A stretch of 64,000 bases of DNA from Frankia alni ACN14a (GTDB taxonomy: Bacteria > Actinomycetota > Actinomycetes > Frankiales > Frankiaceae), in the NCBI RefSeq assembly GCF_000058485.1, contig NC_008278.1:1110962-1174961 (forward strand), given 5' to 3'. Below, in pieces: positions 45,033 to 57,216 of the stretch (position 1 is its first letter; every line of letters begins with the position of its first letter). The notes under the pieces are model-generated. The model was not told the DNA's origin. It searched no databases and saw only the letters and a list, made by a program, of their open reading frames with translations. The translations under genes were made by a program, and so were the position numbers.

Positions 45033-47129
45033 ATGCCATCTGACGCACCTTCCTCGCTGGCCAGTACCCGCAACATCGGGATCATGGCCCACATCGACGC
45101 GGGCAAGACCACCACGACCGAGCGCATCCTCTTCTACACCGGTGTGAACTACAAGATCGGTGAGGTCCACGAGGGCGGCGCGACGATGGACTGGATGGAG
45201 CAGGAGCAGGAGCGGGGGATCACCATCACCTCCGCGGCCACCACCTGTATCTGGCGCGACCACACCATCAACATCATCGACACGCCCGGCCACGTCGACT
45301 TCACGGTTGAGGTCGAGCGGTCGCTGCGCGTCCTCGACGGCGCCGTGGCGGTGTTCGACGCCGTCGCCGGCGTCGAGCCGCAGAGCGAGACGGTCTGGAA
45401 GCAGGCCGACCGGTACAACGTGCCGCGGATCGCCTTCGTCAACAAGATGGACCGGGTCGGCGCGGAATTCCACCGCTGCGTGGACATGATGGTCGAGCGG
45501 CTCGACGCGACGCCCGCCGTCATCCAGCTCCCCTGGGGCGTGGAGTCGGACTTCCGCGGCGTCATCGACCTGATCCGGATGAAGGGCCTGCTCTGGAAGT
45601 CCGAGGACAAGGGCGCCTCCTACGAGGTCGTCGACATTCCTCGGGACCACCTGGAGGCCGCGCAGGAATGGCGCGACAAGCTCCTGGAGACGGTCGCGGA
45701 GAACGACGACGAGCTCATGGAGCTCTACCTCGAGGGTGAGGAGCCCTCCGAGGAGCAGCTCATGGCCGGTCTGCGGCGCGGCACCCTCGCCAGCAAGATC
45801 AACCCGGTGCTGTGTGGCTCCGCGTTCAAGAACAAGGGCGTCCAGCCCATGCTCGACGCGGTCGTCGACTTCCTGCCGAACCCGCTGGACATCGGCGCCA
45901 CCATCGGTCACTCGGTCAGCGACGAGGACGCCGAGGTCCGCCGCGAGCCCAGCGAGGACGAGCCGTTCTCGGCGCTTGCCTTCAAGATTATGAGCGACCC
46001 GTACGTCGGCAAGCTGACCTACATCCGGGTGTACTCGGGCAGGCTCACCGGCGGCTCGCCAGTGCTGAACTCGACGAAGGACCGCAAGGAGCGCATCGGG
46101 CGCATCCTGCAGATGCACGCCAACCACCGGGAGGACCGGGACGGCGTCGGTGCGGGGCAGATCGTCGCCGTGGTGGGGCTGAAGAACACCACCACCGGTG
46201 ACACGCTCTGCGACCCGAACGCGCCGGTGATCCTGGAGTCGATGACGTTCCCGGCGCCGGTCATCCACGTCGCGATCGAGCCGAAGACGAAGGCCGACCA
46301 GCAGAAGCTGGGCACCGCCATCCAGCGGCTCGCCGAGGAGGACCCGACCTTCCAGGTCCGCACCGACGAGGAGACCGGCCAGACGATCATCGCCGGCATG
46401 GGCGAGCTGCACCTCGACGTGCTGGTCGACCGCATGCGTCGCGAGTACGGCGTCGAGGCCAACGTCGGCAAGCCGCAGGTGGCCTACCGGGAGACGATCC
46501 GCCGCAAGGTGGAGAAGGTCGACTACACCCACAAGAAGCAGACGGGTGGGTCCGGCCAGTACGCCCGAGTGATCATCAACCTGGAGCCCTCCGGCGGCGA
46601 CGGCGGCGGCTACGAGTTCGAGAACAAGGTCACCGGCGGTCGCATCCCCCGGGAGTACATCCCGTCCGTCGATGCCGGCTGCCAGGAGGCCATGGAGTTC
46701 GGCGTGCTCGCCGGCTACCCGCTGGTCGACGTCAAGGTCACCCTCCTGGACGGTCAGTACCACGACGTGGACTCGTCCGAGCTCGCCTTCAAGATCGCCG
46801 GCTCGATGGCGTTCAAGGACGCGGCTCGCAAGGCCGATCCCGTGCTTCTCGAGCCGCTGATGGCCGTCGAGGTCACCACGCCCGAGGACCACATGGGCGA
46901 CGTCATCGGTGACCTGAACTCCCGCCGCGGACAGATCCAGGCGATGGAGGAGCGCGGCGGTTCCCGGATCGTGCGGGCGCAGGTGCCGCTGTCGGAGATG
47001 TTCGGCTACGTCGGCGACCTGCGGTCCAAGACGTCCGGCCGGGCCAGCTACTCGATGCAGTTCGACTCCTACGCCGAGGTTCCCGGGAACGTCGCCAAGG
47101 AGATCATCGCCAAGGCGAGGGGGGAGTGA
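45033..47129 (+). CDS. fusA: Elongation factor G
   Basis: EF-G is the GTPase that moves tRNA and mRNA through the ribosome. The P-loop AHIDAGKT is at 19-26, followed by [19 protein letters not shown] and NKMDR. The 698 residues cover domains I-V. ATG start, six bases after rpsG. Confidence 0.98.
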   Translation: MPSDAPSSLASTRNIGIMAHIDAGKTTTTERILFYTGVNYKIGEVHEGGATMDWMEQEQERGITITSAATTCIWRDHTINIIDTPGHVDFTVEVERSLRVLDGAVAVFDAVAGVEPQSETVWKQADRYNVPRIAFVNKMDRVGAEFHRCVDMMVERLDATPAVIQLPWGVESDFRGVIDLIRMKGLLWKSEDKGASYEVVDIPRDHLEAAQEWRDKLLETVAENDDELMELYLEGEEPSEEQLMAGLRRGTLASKINPVLCGSAFKNKGVQPMLDAVVDFLPNPLDIGATIGHSVSDEDAEVRREPSEDEPFSALAFKIMSDPYVGKLTYIRVYSGRLTGGSPVLNSTKDRKERIGRILQMHANHREDRDGVGAGQIVAVVGLKNTTTGDTLCDPNAPVILESMTFPAPVIHVAIEPKTKADQQKLGTAIQRLAEEDPTFQVRTDEETGQTIIAGMGELHLDVLVDRMRREYGVEANVGKPQVAYRETIRRKVEKVDYTHKKQTGGSGQYARVIINLEPSGGDGGGYEFENKVTGGRIPREYIPSVDAGCQEAMEFGVLAGYPLVDVKVTLLDGQYHDVDSSELAFKIAGSMAFKDAARKADPVLLEPLMAVEVTTPEDHMGDVIGDLNSRRGQIQAMEERGGSRIVRAQVPLSEMFGYVGDLRSKTSGRASYSMQFDSYAEVPGNVAKEIIAKARGE

Positions 47130-47201
47130 CCGCCCTCGTGGCGTGAACGCCTCCCGACCTGACTACACAGCACGACACCACCCGTCCTTGGAGGGACACC
47201 C

Positions 47202-48395
<1,194 letters not shown>

Positions 48396-48700
48396 TAGCG
48401 GTGGGCGGTGGGTCCGGATCCCCCGGGCCCACCGCCCACATTGCTGCCCGGGCGGCGCGATTGCCCTCACCGCCCGGGCGGCCCGGCTGCCGGTGCCACC
48501 CGGCTGCCGACGTGGCAGGTAATCCGGCCCGAGCGTCGATCGATCGACGCGGGGCCGGCACGAGACAGCGGTAACCGGCAGATTCCCTCCGCCGGCGGCG
48601 GGGCACGGGCCTCACGCCACCGGCGGAGGCGTGGATCTACGGGCGGTGACCCGGTAGCGGTACCGGCCGGACGAGACAGACAGGACAGGCGAAGCCCACC
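48396..48700 (+). other. 305-base tuf-rpsJ intergenic region
   Basis: After the tuf terminator the region is GC-rich and contains several short inverted GC tracts (CCGCCCGGGCGG near 48470-48481). The S10 operon promoter should lie here, but I could not find a convincing -35/-10 pair. Confidence 0.5.
48401..48439 (+). terminator. Terminator of the str operon
   Basis: GTGGGCGGTGGG (48401-48412) pairs with CCCACCGCCCAC (48428-48439); the 15-base loop contains a further TCCGG-rich pairing. It starts 5 bases after the tuf stop. Confidence 0.85.
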
Positions 48701-49009
48701 ATGGCGGCACAGAAGATCCGCATTCGGCTCAAGGCCTATGACCACGAGGTCATCGACAGCTCGGCGCGGAAGATCGTCGAGACGGTGACCCGGACGGGTG
48801 CGCAGGTCGCGGGACCGGTGCCGCTGCCGACGGAGAAGAACATCTACTGCGTCATCCGGTCGCCGCACAAGTACAAGGACAGCCGCGAGCACTTCGAGAT
48901 GCGGACGCACAAGCGGCTGATCGACATCCTTGACCCGACGCCGAAGACGGTCGACTCGCTGATGCGGCTCGACCTCCCCGCCGGTGTCGACATCGAGATC
49001 AAGCTGTAA
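48701..49009 (+). CDS. rpsJ: 30S ribosomal protein S10
   Basis: S10 is a head protein of the small subunit and the NusG/NusB partner in antitermination. The 102 residues contain [20 protein letters not shown] and [16 protein letters not shown]. First gene of the S10 operon, ATG start. Confidence 0.98.
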   Translation: MAAQKIRIRLKAYDHEVIDSSARKIVETVTRTGAQVAGPVPLPTEKNIYCVIRSPHKYKDSREHFEMRTHKRLIDILDPTPKTVDSLMRLDLPAGVDIEIKL

Positions 49010-49026
49010 GAGGGGCCGGCGCAGTC

Positions 49027-49731
49027 ATGCTCATCCGCAACTACAGAGGGCTCCTGGGCACCAAGCTCGGGATGACCCAGGTATGGGACGCGAACAACCG
49101 CGTCGTGCCGGTCACCGTCATCAAGGCCGGACCCAATGTCGTCACGCAGGTCAAGACGCCTGACTCGGACGGATACTCGGCCGTCCAGCTCGGTTACGGC
49201 GAGATCGACCCGCGTAAGATCAACAAGCCGGCCCGTGGGCACTTCGCCACGAGCGGGGTGACGCCGCGGCGCCACCTCGTCGAGCTGCGCACCGCCGACG
49301 CCGGCAACTACCGGCCCGGCCAGGAGCTGACCGGCGAGGTGTTCGCCGAGGGGACCGTCGTCGACGTCACCGGCACCTCCAAGGGCAAGGGCTTCGCCGG
49401 TGTCATGAAGCGTCATGGCTTCAAGGGCCTGGGCGCCGGGCACGGCGTCGAGCGCAAGCACCGCTCGCCGGGTTCGGTCGGCGGCTGCGCCACCCCCGGG
49501 CGCGTCTTCAAGGGCCTGCGCATGGCGGGCCGGATGGGCCACGCGCGCACCACCACGCCGGGCCTGACCATCCACGCCGTCGACACCGAGCGTGGCTTTC
49601 TGCTGGTGAAGGGCGCGATTCCCGGCCCGGACGGCGGCCTTGTCTTCGTGCGCAGCGCGGCCAAGCGCCCGGCGCCCGAGGCGATCGCCCCGGCCGCGAC
49701 CGTCGGCGCCGGTGAGGAGGTCTCGGCATGA
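49027..49731 (+). CDS. rplC: 50S ribosomal protein L3
   Basis: L3 organises the peptidyl transferase region. The 234 residues start with [15 protein letters not shown] and contain [20 protein letters not shown] and [16 protein letters not shown] short Ala-rich tail follows the core. It begins 17 bases after rpsJ and overlaps rplD by 4 bases. Confidence 0.98.
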   Translation: MLIRNYRGLLGTKLGMTQVWDANNRVVPVTVIKAGPNVVTQVKTPDSDGYSAVQLGYGEIDPRKINKPARGHFATSGVTPRRHLVELRTADAGNYRPGQELTGEVFAEGTVVDVTGTSKGKGFAGVMKRHGFKGLGAGHGVERKHRSPGSVGGCATPGRVFKGLRMAGRMGHARTTTPGLTIHAVDTERGFLLVKGAIPGPDGGLVFVRSAAKRPAPEAIAPAATVGAGEEVSA

Positions 49732-50438
49732 GCCCGGTGGCGACCGCATCCGATCCGGATGCCACCACCACGCGCACCGTCTCGGTGCACGCGCCGAACG
49801 GCGGTGACGGTGGCAGCGCTGAGCTGCCCGGCGGCGTGTTCGACGTGCCGCTGAACGTCCCGCTGATCCACCAGGTCGTGGTCGCGCAGCTCGCCGCGGC
49901 CCGCCAGGGCACCCACGCCACCAAGACCCGCGGCGAGGTCCGCGGCGGTGGTCGCAAGCCGTACCGGCAGAAGGGCACCGGCCGCGCCCGGCAGGGCTCA
50001 CTGCGCGCTCCGCAGTTCACCGGCGGTGGCGTCGTGCACGGCCCGACCCCGCGCAGCTACGACCAGCGCACCCCGAAGAAGATGAAGGCCGCCGCGCTGC
50101 GCGGCGCGTTGTCCGACCGGGCGCGCAACAACCGGGTCCACGTCGTGTCCTCGCTGGTCTCCGGTGAGGCGCCGTCGACCAAGGCCGCGGTGACGGCGCT
50201 GCGCACGGTCGCGGACACCCGCCGCGTGCTGGTGGTCGCGAGCCGTACCGACGAGCTGACCTGGAAGAGCCTGCGCAACGTCGCGGCGGTGCACCTGCTC
50301 GACCCGGGGCAGCTCAACACCTACGACGTGCTGGTGAGCGACGACGTCGTCTTCACCGAGGAGGCGCTGGCCGCGTTCCTCGCCCGCGACAGCCGTCCGG
50401 CGTCGCCCGCTGCGGCCGGGGCGGAGGAGAACAAGTGA
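49728..50438 (+). CDS. rplD: 50S ribosomal protein L4
   Basis: L4 lines the exit tunnel and in some bacteria represses the S10 operon. The 236 residues show [20 protein letters not shown] and [19 protein letters not shown]. About 35 N-terminal residues (Thr/Gly/Asn-rich) precede the usual start of the fold. ATG in ATGA overlap with rplC. Confidence 0.97.
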   Translation: MSPVATASDPDATTTRTVSVHAPNGGDGGSAELPGGVFDVPLNVPLIHQVVVAQLAAARQGTHATKTRGEVRGGGRKPYRQKGTGRARQGSLRAPQFTGGGVVHGPTPRSYDQRTPKKMKAAALRGALSDRARNNRVHVVSSLVSGEAPSTKAAVTALRTVADTRRVLVVASRTDELTWKSLRNVAAVHLLDPGQLNTYDVLVSDDVVFTEEALAAFLARDSRPASPAAAGAEENK

Positions 50439-50731
50439 TTCCCGACCCGCGTGACGTCATCCTGCGGCCGGTCGTCTCCGAGAAGAGCTACGGCCTGCTC
50501 GACGAGAACGTCTACACCTTCATCGTGCACCCGGACGCGAACAAGACCCAGATCAAGCTCGCGGTCCAGCAGATCTTCAGCGTGCGCGTCCTGCGGGTGA
50601 ACACCATCAACCGGCAGGGCAAGCGCAAGCGGACCAAGCACGGCTGGGGACACCGGTCCGCGACCAAGCGGGCCCTGGTGAGCCTGGCTCCCGGTGACAC
50701 GATCGAGATCTTCGGAGGCCCCGGTGCCTGA
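50435..50731 (+). CDS. rplW: 50S ribosomal protein L23
   Basis: L23 sits at the tunnel exit and docks trigger factor and SRP. The 98 residues contain [20 protein letters not shown] and [19 protein letters not shown] start overlapping the rplD stop (GTGA). Confidence 0.97.
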   Translation: MIPDPRDVILRPVVSEKSYGLLDENVYTFIVHPDANKTQIKLAVQQIFSVRVLRVNTINRQGKRKRTKHGWGHRSATKRALVSLAPGDTIEIFGGPGA

Positions 50732-50792
50732 GCGCGTGCGCCGCGCCGCGGCGGCGGCCCACCGGTCGACGGGCCAGGGACGGTAGGAAGCC

Positions 50793-51626
50793 ATGGGAAT
50801 TCGTAGGTACAAGCCGACGACGCCGGGGCGTCGTGGCGCGAGCGTGGCCGACTTCGTCGAGATCACCCGTGACCATCCGGAGAAGTCGCTGGTCCGCCCG
50901 CTGCACTCCAAGGGCGGGCGCAACGTCCACGGCCGGATCACCACCCGGCACCAGGGCGGCGGGCACAAGCGGGCCTACCGGATCATCGACTTCCGGCGGG
51001 ACAAGGACGGCGTGCCGGCGAAGGTCGCGCACATCGAGTACGACCCGAACCGCACCGCCCGCATCGCGCTGCTGCACTACGCCGACGGCGAGAAGCGCTA
51101 CATCATCGCCCCGGTGAAGCTCAAGCAGGGCGACCAGGTCAGCTCCGGGGTGGGCGCCGACATCAAGCCCGGCAACGCCCTGCCGCTGCGCAACATCCCG
51201 ACCGGCACCGTGGTGCACGCCATCGAGCTGCGTCCCGGCGGCGGCGCGAAGATCGCCCGCAGCGCCGGCGCCAGCGTGCAGCTCGTCGCGAAGGACGGCC
51301 CCTACGCCCAGCTGCGGATGCCCTCGGGCGAGATCCGCAACGTGGACGTCCGCTGCCGCGCCACCGTCGGCGAGGTCGGTAACGCCGAGCAGAGCAACAT
51401 CAACTGGGGTAAGGCCGGCCGGATGCGCTGGAAGGGCCGTCGGCCCACCGTGCGCGGTGTCGCGATGAACCCGGTCGACCACCCGCACGGTGGTGGTGAG
51501 GGCAAGACCTCCGGTGGCCGCCACCCGGTCAACCCGAAGGGCCGTCCGGAGGGACGGACCCGCGCCAACCACAAGTCGTCCGACGCGCTCATCGTGCGTC
51601 GTCGCAAGCAGAACAGGCGGCGGTAG
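50793..51626 (+). CDS. rplB: 50S ribosomal protein L2
   Basis: L2 is required for subunit association and peptidyl transfer. The 277 residues begin [20 protein letters not shown] and contain the conserved [20 protein letters not shown] with the histidine close to the catalytic centre. ATG with GGTAGGAAG upstream. Confidence 0.98.
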
Positions 51627-51716
51627 TGACCTCACGCACCCGGACCCCGGCGCCCGTGAGCCCGCCGTCCGCCCCCCGTACCCACCGGATCTGAGCAGGA
51701 AGGAGGAGACACAGCC

Positions 51717-51998
51717 ATGCCACGCAGTCTGAAGAAGGGCCCGTTCGTCGACGACCACCTGCTCAAGAAGGTGGACGTGCAGAACTCGAAGGGCACCAAG
51801 CACGTCATCAAGACCTGGTCCCGGCGCTCCACCGTGATCCCCGACATGCTGGGGCACACGATCGCCGTGCACGATGGCCGCAAGCACGTCCCGGTCTTCA
51901 TCACCGAGGGCATGGTCGGGCACAAGCTCGGCGAGTTCGCCCCGACCCGGACGTTCCGCGGCCACGTCAAGGAGGACCGGAGGTCGCGCCGTGGCTGA
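51717..51998 (+). CDS. rpsS: 30S ribosomal protein S19
   Basis: S19 is a head protein that contacts the A-site finger. The 93 residues begin [19 protein letters not shown] and include [13 protein letters not shown]-type sequence ([20 protein letters not shown]). ATG with AAGGAGGAG upstream; the stop overlaps the rplV GTG. Confidence 0.98.
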   Translation: MPRSLKKGPFVDDHLLKKVDVQNSKGTKHVIKTWSRRSTVIPDMLGHTIAVHDGRKHVPVFITEGMVGHKLGEFAPTRTFRGHVKEDRRSRRG

Positions 51999-52416
51999 CG
52001 ATCTCGTCGAGGGCCTGACCCGCGCCGGCCTGCCGGGCGCCAAGGCGTCGGCCCGCTACGTGCGGGTCTCGCCGACGAAGGCTCGCCGGGTCGTCGACCT
52101 GGTGCGCGGCCGGTCGGTCAGCGAGGCGCTCGACATCCTCCGGTTCGCCCCGCAGGCGGCCAGCGACGACGTGTACAAGGTCGTCGCCAGCGCCGCGGCC
52201 AATGCCGAGAACAACCACAGCCTCGATCCCGCCACCCTGTGGGTGGGCGAGGTCTACGTGGACGAGGGGCCGACGCTCAAGCGCATCCGGCCCCGCGCCC
52301 AGGGCCGGGCCTACCGGATCCGCAAGCGCACCAGCCACATCACCGTCGTGGTGGAGAGCCGGGAGCCGGTCTCCGCGGCCGGTCGGGGCGCGAAGACGAC
52401 TAGGAGGGCCCGGTAG
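51991..52416 (+). CDS. rplV: 50S ribosomal protein L22
   Basis: L22 lines the exit tunnel. The 141 residues contain [20 protein letters not shown] and the beta-hairpin region [23 protein letters not shown] at 51991 has GGAGG upstream and overlaps the rpsS stop by 8 bases. Its stop TAG overlaps the rpsC GTG by one base. Confidence 0.97.
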   Translation: MADDLVEGLTRAGLPGAKASARYVRVSPTKARRVVDLVRGRSVSEALDILRFAPQAASDDVYKVVASAAANAENNHSLDPATLWVGEVYVDEGPTLKRIRPRAQGRAYRIRKRTSHITVVVESREPVSAAGRGAKTTRRAR

Positions 52417-53468
52417 TGGGGCAGAAGGTCAACCCGCACGGGTTCCGGCTTGGCATCACGTCGGAGTTCACCTCCCGCTGGTACGCCGACAAGCAGTACA
52501 AGGCGTACGTCGGCGAGGACGTGAAGATCCGCAAGATGATGTCGCGGGGCATGGAGCGGGCCGGTATCAGCCGGGTCGACATCGAGCGGACCCAGGGTCG
52601 GCTGCGGGTGGACATCCACACCGCGCGCCCGGGCATCGTGATCGGCCGCCGCGGCGCCGAGGCCGACCGCATCCGCGGCGACCTGGAGAAGCTCACCGGC
52701 AAGCAGGTGCAGCTCAACATCCTCGAGGTCAAGAACCCCGAGGTCGACGCGCAGCTCGTCGCCCAGGGCGTGGCCGAGCAGCTCTCCAGCCGTGTCAGCT
52801 TCCGCCGCGCGATGCGCAAGGCGATGCAGACCGCGATGAAGGGCGGCGCCAAGGGCATCCGGGTTCAGTGCTCGGGTCGCCTCGGCGGCGCGGAGATGAG
52901 CCGGTCGGAGTTCTACCGTGAGGGTCGGGTGCCGCTGCACACCCTGCGGGCGGACATCGACTACGGCTTCTACGAGGCCCGGACGAACTTCGGCCGCATC
53001 GGCGTGAAGGTCTGGATCTACAAGGGCGACATCGTCCAGAGCCGGGCCGAGCGCGAGGCGCAGGAGGCCCTGCAGCGCCAGACCCGTCGGGACCGCCCGC
53101 GCCGCGGGCCGCGTTCCGGCTCGTCCGGCACCACGCAGGGCGGTACCGACGCCGGTCGCGCCGCGGCGCGCAGCGAGCGCCGGGGTCGTGGCGGAAACGC
53201 GCCGGCCGCCGAGACCGCTGCGTCCGAGGCAGGCGCGACCGAGTCGACCGCACCCGAGTCGACCGCACCTGAGTCGACCGCACCTGAGTCGACCGCACCT
53301 GAGTCGACCGCACCCGAGTCGACCGCACCCGAGACCACCGCGCCCGAGGCCGCGTCGTCGCCGGCCCCGGCGGCCGAGTCGACCGCGCCCGCCACCGCCG
53401 CGAGCGAGTCGGCCGCCACGCCGGCCGCCGCCGCGACGCCGGGCACTCCGGAGAAGGCGGAGGAATAG
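52416..53468 (+). CDS. rpsC: 30S ribosomal protein S3 with long repetitive tail
   Basis: S3 forms the mRNA entry site together with S4 and S5. The core (about 1-215) has [20 protein letters not shown] and the KH domain ([20 protein letters not shown]). The remaining 135 residues are low complexity: an Arg/Gly-rich stretch, six ESTAP repeats (276-305) and an Ala/Pro/Ser end. S3 is normally 210-280 residues. GTG start. Confidence 0.97.
   Translation: MGQKVNPHGFRLGITSEFTSRWYADKQYKAYVGEDVKIRKMMSRGMERAGISRVDIERTQGRLRVDIHTARPGIVIGRRGAEADRIRGDLEKLTGKQVQLNILEVKNPEVDAQLVAQGVAEQLSSRVSFRRAMRKAMQTAMKGGAKGIRVQCSGRLGGAEMSRSEFYREGRVPLHTLRADIDYGFYEARTNFGRIGVKVWIYKGDIVQSRAEREAQEALQRQTRRDRPRRGPRSGSSGTTQGGTDAGRAAARSERRGRGGNAPAAETAASEAGATESTAPESTAPESTAPESTAPESTAPESTAPETTAPEAASSPAPAAESTAPATAASESAATPAAAATPGTPEKAEE
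53241..53330 (+). repeat. 15-bp tandem repeat, 6 copies, in the rpsC tail
   Basis: GAGTCGACCGCACC plus C or T is repeated six times with only that last base varying, encoding Glu-Ser-Thr-Ala-Pro. A seventh diverged copy follows at 53331-53345. Confidence 0.96.
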
Positions 53469-53471
53469 ATC

Positions 53472-53888
53472 ATGCTGATTCCCCGGAAGGTCGCGCACCG
53501 CAAGCAGCACCACCCCGGGCGGACCGGTGCGGCCAAGGGCGGAACCCGCGTCACGTTCGGCGAGTACGGGATCCAGGCCCTGGAGTCGGCCTACGTGACG
53601 AACCGGCAGATCGAGTCGGCGCGTATCGCGATGACCCGCCACATCCGTCGTGGTGGCAAGGTCTGGATCAACATCTACCCGGACCGCCCGCTGACCAAGA
53701 AGCCCGCCGAGACCCGGATGGGTTCCGGCAAGGGCTCGCCCGAGTGGTGGGTCGCGAACGTCAAGCCCGGCCGGGTGCTGTTCGAGCTGTCCGGGGTCGC
53801 GGAGCCCGTGGCCCGGGAGGCGATGCGGCGCGCGATCCACAAGCTGCCGATGAAGTGCCGTTTCGTGGTCCGTGAAGGTGGTGCGTGA
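53472..53888 (+). CDS. rplP: 50S ribosomal protein L16
   Basis: L16 helps position the A-site tRNA. The 138 residues start [20 protein letters not shown] and include [23 protein letters not shown] 3 bases after rpsC; its TGA overlaps the rpmC ATG. Confidence 0.98.
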   Translation: MLIPRKVAHRKQHHPGRTGAAKGGTRVTFGEYGIQALESAYVTNRQIESARIAMTRHIRRGGKVWINIYPDRPLTKKPAETRMGSGKGSPEWWVANVKPGRVLFELSGVAEPVAREAMRRAIHKLPMKCRFVVREGGA

Positions 53889-54154
53889 TGGCTGTCGCTA
53901 CCGCGGACGAGCTGCGGAGCCTGTCGGGCGACGAGCTCGTCGACAAGCTCCGGGAAGCCAAGGAGGAGCTGTTCAACCTCCGGTTCCAGGCGGCGACCGG
54001 ACAGCTTTCCAACAACCGGCGGCTGCGGGCCGTCCGGCGTGACATCGCCAAGATCTACACGGTGATGCGCGAACGGGAGCTGGGTATCACCGGCGATCCG
54101 GCGCTGGTCGCCGGTGCGGCGGACGATGACGCGACGCAGTCGGAACGGGCGTGA
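53888..54154 (+). CDS. rpmC: 50S ribosomal protein L29
   Basis: L29 lies near the tunnel exit next to L23. The core is the two-helix [20 protein letters not shown] and [21 protein letters not shown] 20-residue acidic tail makes it 88 long. ATG at 53888 is preferred over the GTG one codon earlier. Its stop overlaps the rpsQ GTG. Confidence 0.96.
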   Translation: MAVATADELRSLSGDELVDKLREAKEELFNLRFQAATGQLSNNRRLRAVRRDIAKIYTVMRERELGITGDPALVAGAADDDATQSERA

Positions 54155-54468
54155 GGGCAGTGGCAGACGAGACGGCCTCCCAGGAGGCTTCGCAGAACAC
54201 CGAGGCGGCGGTCGCGGACCGCGGCTTCCGCAAGGTCCGCGAGGGCCTCGTGGTCAGCGACAAGATGACCAAGACCGTCGTGGTCGCGGTCGAGGACCGC
54301 GTGCAGCACCCGCTGTACGGCAAGACGATCCGCCGGACGAAGAAGGTCAAGGCGCACGACGAGAACGGCACCACCGGTGTCGGCGACCGCGTGCTGCTGA
54401 TGGAGACCCGGCCGTTGTCGGCCACCAAGCGGTGGCGGGTCGTGCAGGTCCTGGAGAAGGCCAAGTAG
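54151..54468 (+). CDS. rpsQ: 30S ribosomal protein S17
   Basis: S17 is a primary 16S rRNA binder. The core, [20 protein letters not shown] and onward to [17 protein letters not shown], follows about 27 extra N-terminal residues. GTG 54151 overlaps the rpmC stop by 4; a second GTG three codons later is also possible. Last gene before the S10-spc boundary. Confidence 0.96.
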   Translation: MRAVADETASQEASQNTEAAVADRGFRKVREGLVVSDKMTKTVVVAVEDRVQHPLYGKTIRRTKKVKAHDENGTTGVGDRVLLMETRPLSATKRWRVVQVLEKAK

Positions 54469-54484
54469 TTCCGGGGCGAGGCGA

Positions 54485-54510
54485 CCTCGGGGGCCAGACG
54501 GCCCCCGAGG
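54485..54510 (+). terminator. Hairpin at the S10-spc boundary
   Basis: CCTCGGGGGCC and GGCCCCCGAGG form a perfect 11-bp stem with loop AGAC, 16 bases after rpsQ. No T-run; it may be a partial terminator. Confidence 0.65.
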
Positions 54511-54546
54511 CGCCCGGCCCGGCGCCCGGGTGACCGGGTCCGACGC

Positions 54547-54579
54547 AGTACCGGTTGATCAGTAGTACCGGGTGATCAG
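54547..54579 (+). repeat. 16-bp direct repeat before rplN
   Basis: AGTACCGGTTGATCAG (54547-54562) is repeated at 54564-54579 with one change (T to G), 17 bases apart. The second copy runs into the rplN ribosome site. Confidence 0.85.
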
Positions 54580-54588
54580 GAGCGGAAA

Positions 54589-54957
54589 GTGATTCAGCAG
54601 GAGTCGCGACTTCGGGTCGCCGACAACACCGGAGCGCGGGAGATTCTCTGCATCCGGGTGCTTGGCGGCTCTGGGCGTCGTTACGCGGGGATCGGCGACA
54701 TCATCGTCGGCACGGTCAAGGATGCCCTGCCCGGCGCCGGCGTGAAGCGCGGCGACGTGGTCAAGGCGGTCGTGGTGCGCACCACCAAGGAGCGCCGGCG
54801 GCCGGACGGCTCCTACATCCGTTTCGACGAGAACGCGGCGGTGCTCATCCGGGACGGCGGTGACCCCCGGGGCACCCGCATCTTCGGGCCGGTCGGCCGG
54901 GAGCTGCGTGACAAGAAGTTCATGAAGATCATCTCGCTGGCGCCGGAGGTGCTGTGA
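54589..54957 (+). CDS. rplN: 50S ribosomal protein L14
   Basis: L14 forms part of an intersubunit bridge. The 122 residues start [20 protein letters not shown] and contain [21 protein letters not shown] with AGGAGCGG upstream. First gene of the spc set; stop overlaps rplX. Confidence 0.98.
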   Translation: MIQQESRLRVADNTGAREILCIRVLGGSGRRYAGIGDIIVGTVKDALPGAGVKRGDVVKAVVVRTTKERRRPDGSYIRFDENAAVLIRDGGDPRGTRIFGPVGRELRDKKFMKIISLAPEVL

Positions 54958-55286
54958 CCGTGGCCACTTTGAAGATCAAGAAGGGTGACACGGTCCAGAT
55001 CATCACCGGCAAGGACCGCGGCCTGAAGGGGAAGGTCATCCGGGCCTACCCCGAGCAGAACAAGGTCCTCGTCGAGGGCGCGAACCGGATCACCCGGCAC
55101 ACCCGGGTCCAGCAGAGCGCTCGGGGCTCGCAGTCCGGGGGGATCGTCACCCAGGAGGCGCCGATCCACGTGAGCAACGTGATGATCGTCGACCCGTCGG
55201 ACGGACGGCCCACCAGGATCGGGTACCGCATCAACGAGGACGGCACCAAGGTCCGCATCTCCCGGCGCACCGGCGCCGAGCTGTAG
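54954..55286 (+). CDS. rplX: 50S ribosomal protein L24
   Basis: L24 starts 50S assembly. The KOW motif [20 protein letters not shown] is near residue 11. The GTG at 54954 overlaps the rplN stop and gives 110 residues; a GTG two codons later is the alternative. Confidence 0.97.
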   Translation: MTVATLKIKKGDTVQIITGKDRGLKGKVIRAYPEQNKVLVEGANRITRHTRVQQSARGSQSGGIVTQEAPIHVSNVMIVDPSDGRPTRIGYRINEDGTKVRISRRTGAEL

Positions 55287-55324
55287 GCCGAGCGAGCAGT
55301 CGAGCAGTTGGGAATCGAGATCAA

Positions 55325-55909
55325 ATGACTGTGACCACCGAAGACCGGACCACCGGTGCTCGCCCGGTCCCACGGCTCAAGCAGCGGTACCGCGAGGAGA
55401 TCGCCGCAACGCTGCGGGAGGAGTTCTCCTACCGCAACGTCATGCAGATCCCCGGCGTCGTGAAGGTCGTCGTCAACATGGGCGTCGGCGACGCCGCCCG
55501 GGACGCGAAGCTCATCGACGGCGCCGTGCGCGACCTCGCCGCGATCACCGGCCAGAAGCCGGCCGTGCGCCGGGCGAAGAAGTCCATCGCCCAGTTCAAG
55601 CTGCGTGAGGGCATGCCGATCGGGGCCAAGGTGACCCTGCGCGGCGACCGGATGTGGGAGTTCCTCGACCGCCTGGTCTCCATCGCGCTGCCGCGCATCC
55701 GCGACTTCCGCGGGCTGTCGCCGAAGCAGTTCGACGGCGCGGGCAACTACACGTTCGGCGTCACCGAGCAGTCGATCTTCCATGAGATCGACATCGACCG
55801 GATCGACCGGGTTCGGGGCATGGACATCACGGTCGTCACCACCGCGACCACCGACGACGAGGGCCGGGCGCTCCTGCGGGCGCTGGGCTTCCCCTTCCGG
55901 GAGAACTAG
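55325..55909 (+). CDS. rplE: 50S ribosomal protein L5
   Basis: L5 binds 5S rRNA in the central protuberance. The 194 residues contain [20 protein letters not shown] and [23 protein letters not shown] start. Confidence 0.98.
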   Translation: MTVTTEDRTTGARPVPRLKQRYREEIAATLREEFSYRNVMQIPGVVKVVVNMGVGDAARDAKLIDGAVRDLAAITGQKPAVRRAKKSIAQFKLREGMPIGAKVTLRGDRMWEFLDRLVSIALPRIRDFRGLSPKQFDGAGNYTFGVTEQSIFHEIDIDRIDRVRGMDITVVTTATTDDEGRALLRALGFPFREN

Positions 55910-55913
55910 ACAG

Positions 55914-56099
55914 ATGGCCAAGAAGGCACTGATCGAGAAGTCGAACCGCAAGCCGAAGTACGCGGTGCGCGGCTACACGCGCTGCCAGCGCTGCGGCCGC
56001 TCCCGCTCCGTGTACCGGGTCTTCGGACTCTGCCGGGTCTGCCTGCGGCAGATGGCGCACCGCGGCGAGCTGCCCGGCATCACCAAGAGCTCCTGGTAG
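55914..56099 (+). CDS. rpsN: 30S ribosomal protein S14, zinc-binding type Z
   Basis: This is the short 61-residue S14 with zinc ligands C24, C27, C40 and C43 (CQRCGRS, CRVC). ATG four bases after rplE. Actinobacteria often carry a zinc-free paralogue elsewhere. Confidence 0.97.
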   Translation: MAKKALIEKSNRKPKYAVRGYTRCQRCGRSRSVYRVFGLCRVCLRQMAHRGELPGITKSSW

Positions 56100-56100
56100 A

Positions 56101-56140
56101 ACACGGGAGCAGCCCGGTCAACACCGGAGCAGCCCGGTAG
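56101..56140 (+). repeat. 20-bp direct repeat, 2 copies
   Basis: Two adjacent 20-base units (acac(g/c)ggagcagcccggt core) lie directly after the rpsN stop and before rpsH. No terminator is evident. Confidence 0.85.
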
Positions 56141-56246
56141 ACCGCTCCACCTCCGCACCTCCCCCCGATCGCGGCAGGCCCACACGACGGCTGCCGGGGA
56201 CGACCCCCGGCGCCGGCGGGAACCGCCGTGAGAAAGGCGTCAAGCC

Positions 56247-56657
56247 ATGACGATGACCGACCCGATTGCGGACATGCTCACGCGTGTCCGCAACGCCAGC
56301 CGGGCGTACCACGACAGTGTGGTGATGCCTCACAGCAAGATCAAGACCCACATTGCCGAGATCCTCCAGCAGGAGGGCTACATCTCCAGCTGGCACGTCG
56401 ACGACGCGACCCTGGCTGGCGGCGTCGGCCACACCCTGGTCATCGATCTGAAGTACGGCCCGAACCGCGAGCGTTCGATCGCCGGGATCAAGCGCATCAG
56501 CAAGCCGGGCCTGCGGGTCTACGCCAAGGCGACGAACCTTCCCAAGGTGCTCGGGGGACTGGGCGTTGCCATCATCTCCACCTCGTCGGGGCTGCTGACC
56601 GACAAGCAGGCGGGCAAGCGGGGCGTGGGCGGGGAAGTCCTCGCCTACGTCTGGTAA
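56247..56657 (+). CDS. rpsH: 30S ribosomal protein S8
   Basis: S8 binds the 16S central domain and, in E. coli, represses the spc operon. The 136 residues begin [20 protein letters not shown] and end [17 protein letters not shown] with GAGAAAGG upstream. Confidence 0.98.
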   Translation: MTMTDPIADMLTRVRNASRAYHDSVVMPHSKIKTHIAEILQQEGYISSWHVDDATLAGGVGHTLVIDLKYGPNRERSIAGIKRISKPGLRVYAKATNLPKVLGGLGVAIISTSSGLLTDKQAGKRGVGGEVLAYVW

Positions 56658-56669
56658 GGAAGGCGAGCG

Positions 56670-57206
56670 ATGTCTCGGATCGGGCGCCTGCCCATTCCCG
56701 TCCCCAGCGGTGTCGACATCACCGTCGAGGGGGCGACCGTTACCGTCAAGGGGCCCAAGGGCACCCTGAGCCACGTTGTGGTCGAGCCGATCGCGGTCAA
56801 CCGGGAGGAGGGTCAGCTCGTCGTGACCCGCCCGGACGACGAACGTCGGTCCCGCTCGCTGCACGGCCTGACCCGCACCCTGGTCTCCAACATGGTCACC
56901 GGTGTCACCGCCGGGTACTCCAAGACCCTGGAGATCGTCGGCGTCGGATACCGCGTCCAGGCGAAGGGCTCCGACCTGGAGTTCGCGCTCGGCTACAGCC
57001 ACCCCGTCCCGGTCAAGGCCCCCGAGGGCATCCGCTTCGAGGTGCAGACCCCGACCCGCTTCGTCGTCCATGGGATCGACAAGCAGCTGGTCGGTGAGGT
57101 CTCCGCGAAGATCCGCGGACTGCGCAAGCCCGACCCGTACAAGGGCAAGGGCGTGCGCTACCAGGGCGAGGTCGTCCGCCGCAAGGTCGGGAAGACCGGG
57201 AAGTAG
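56670..57206 (+). CDS. rplF: 50S ribosomal protein L6
   Basis: L6 supports the GTPase-associated centre. The 178 residues start [20 protein letters not shown] and end with [22 protein letters not shown] with AAGGAAGG upstream, 12 bases after rpsH. Confidence 0.98.
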   Translation: MSRIGRLPIPVPSGVDITVEGATVTVKGPKGTLSHVVVEPIAVNREEGQLVVTRPDDERRSRSLHGLTRTLVSNMVTGVTAGYSKTLEIVGVGYRVQAKGSDLEFALGYSHPVPVKAPEGIRFEVQTPTRFVVHGIDKQLVGEVSAKIRGLRKPDPYKGKGVRYQGEVVRRKVGKTGK

Positions 57207-57216
57207 GAGATAGATC

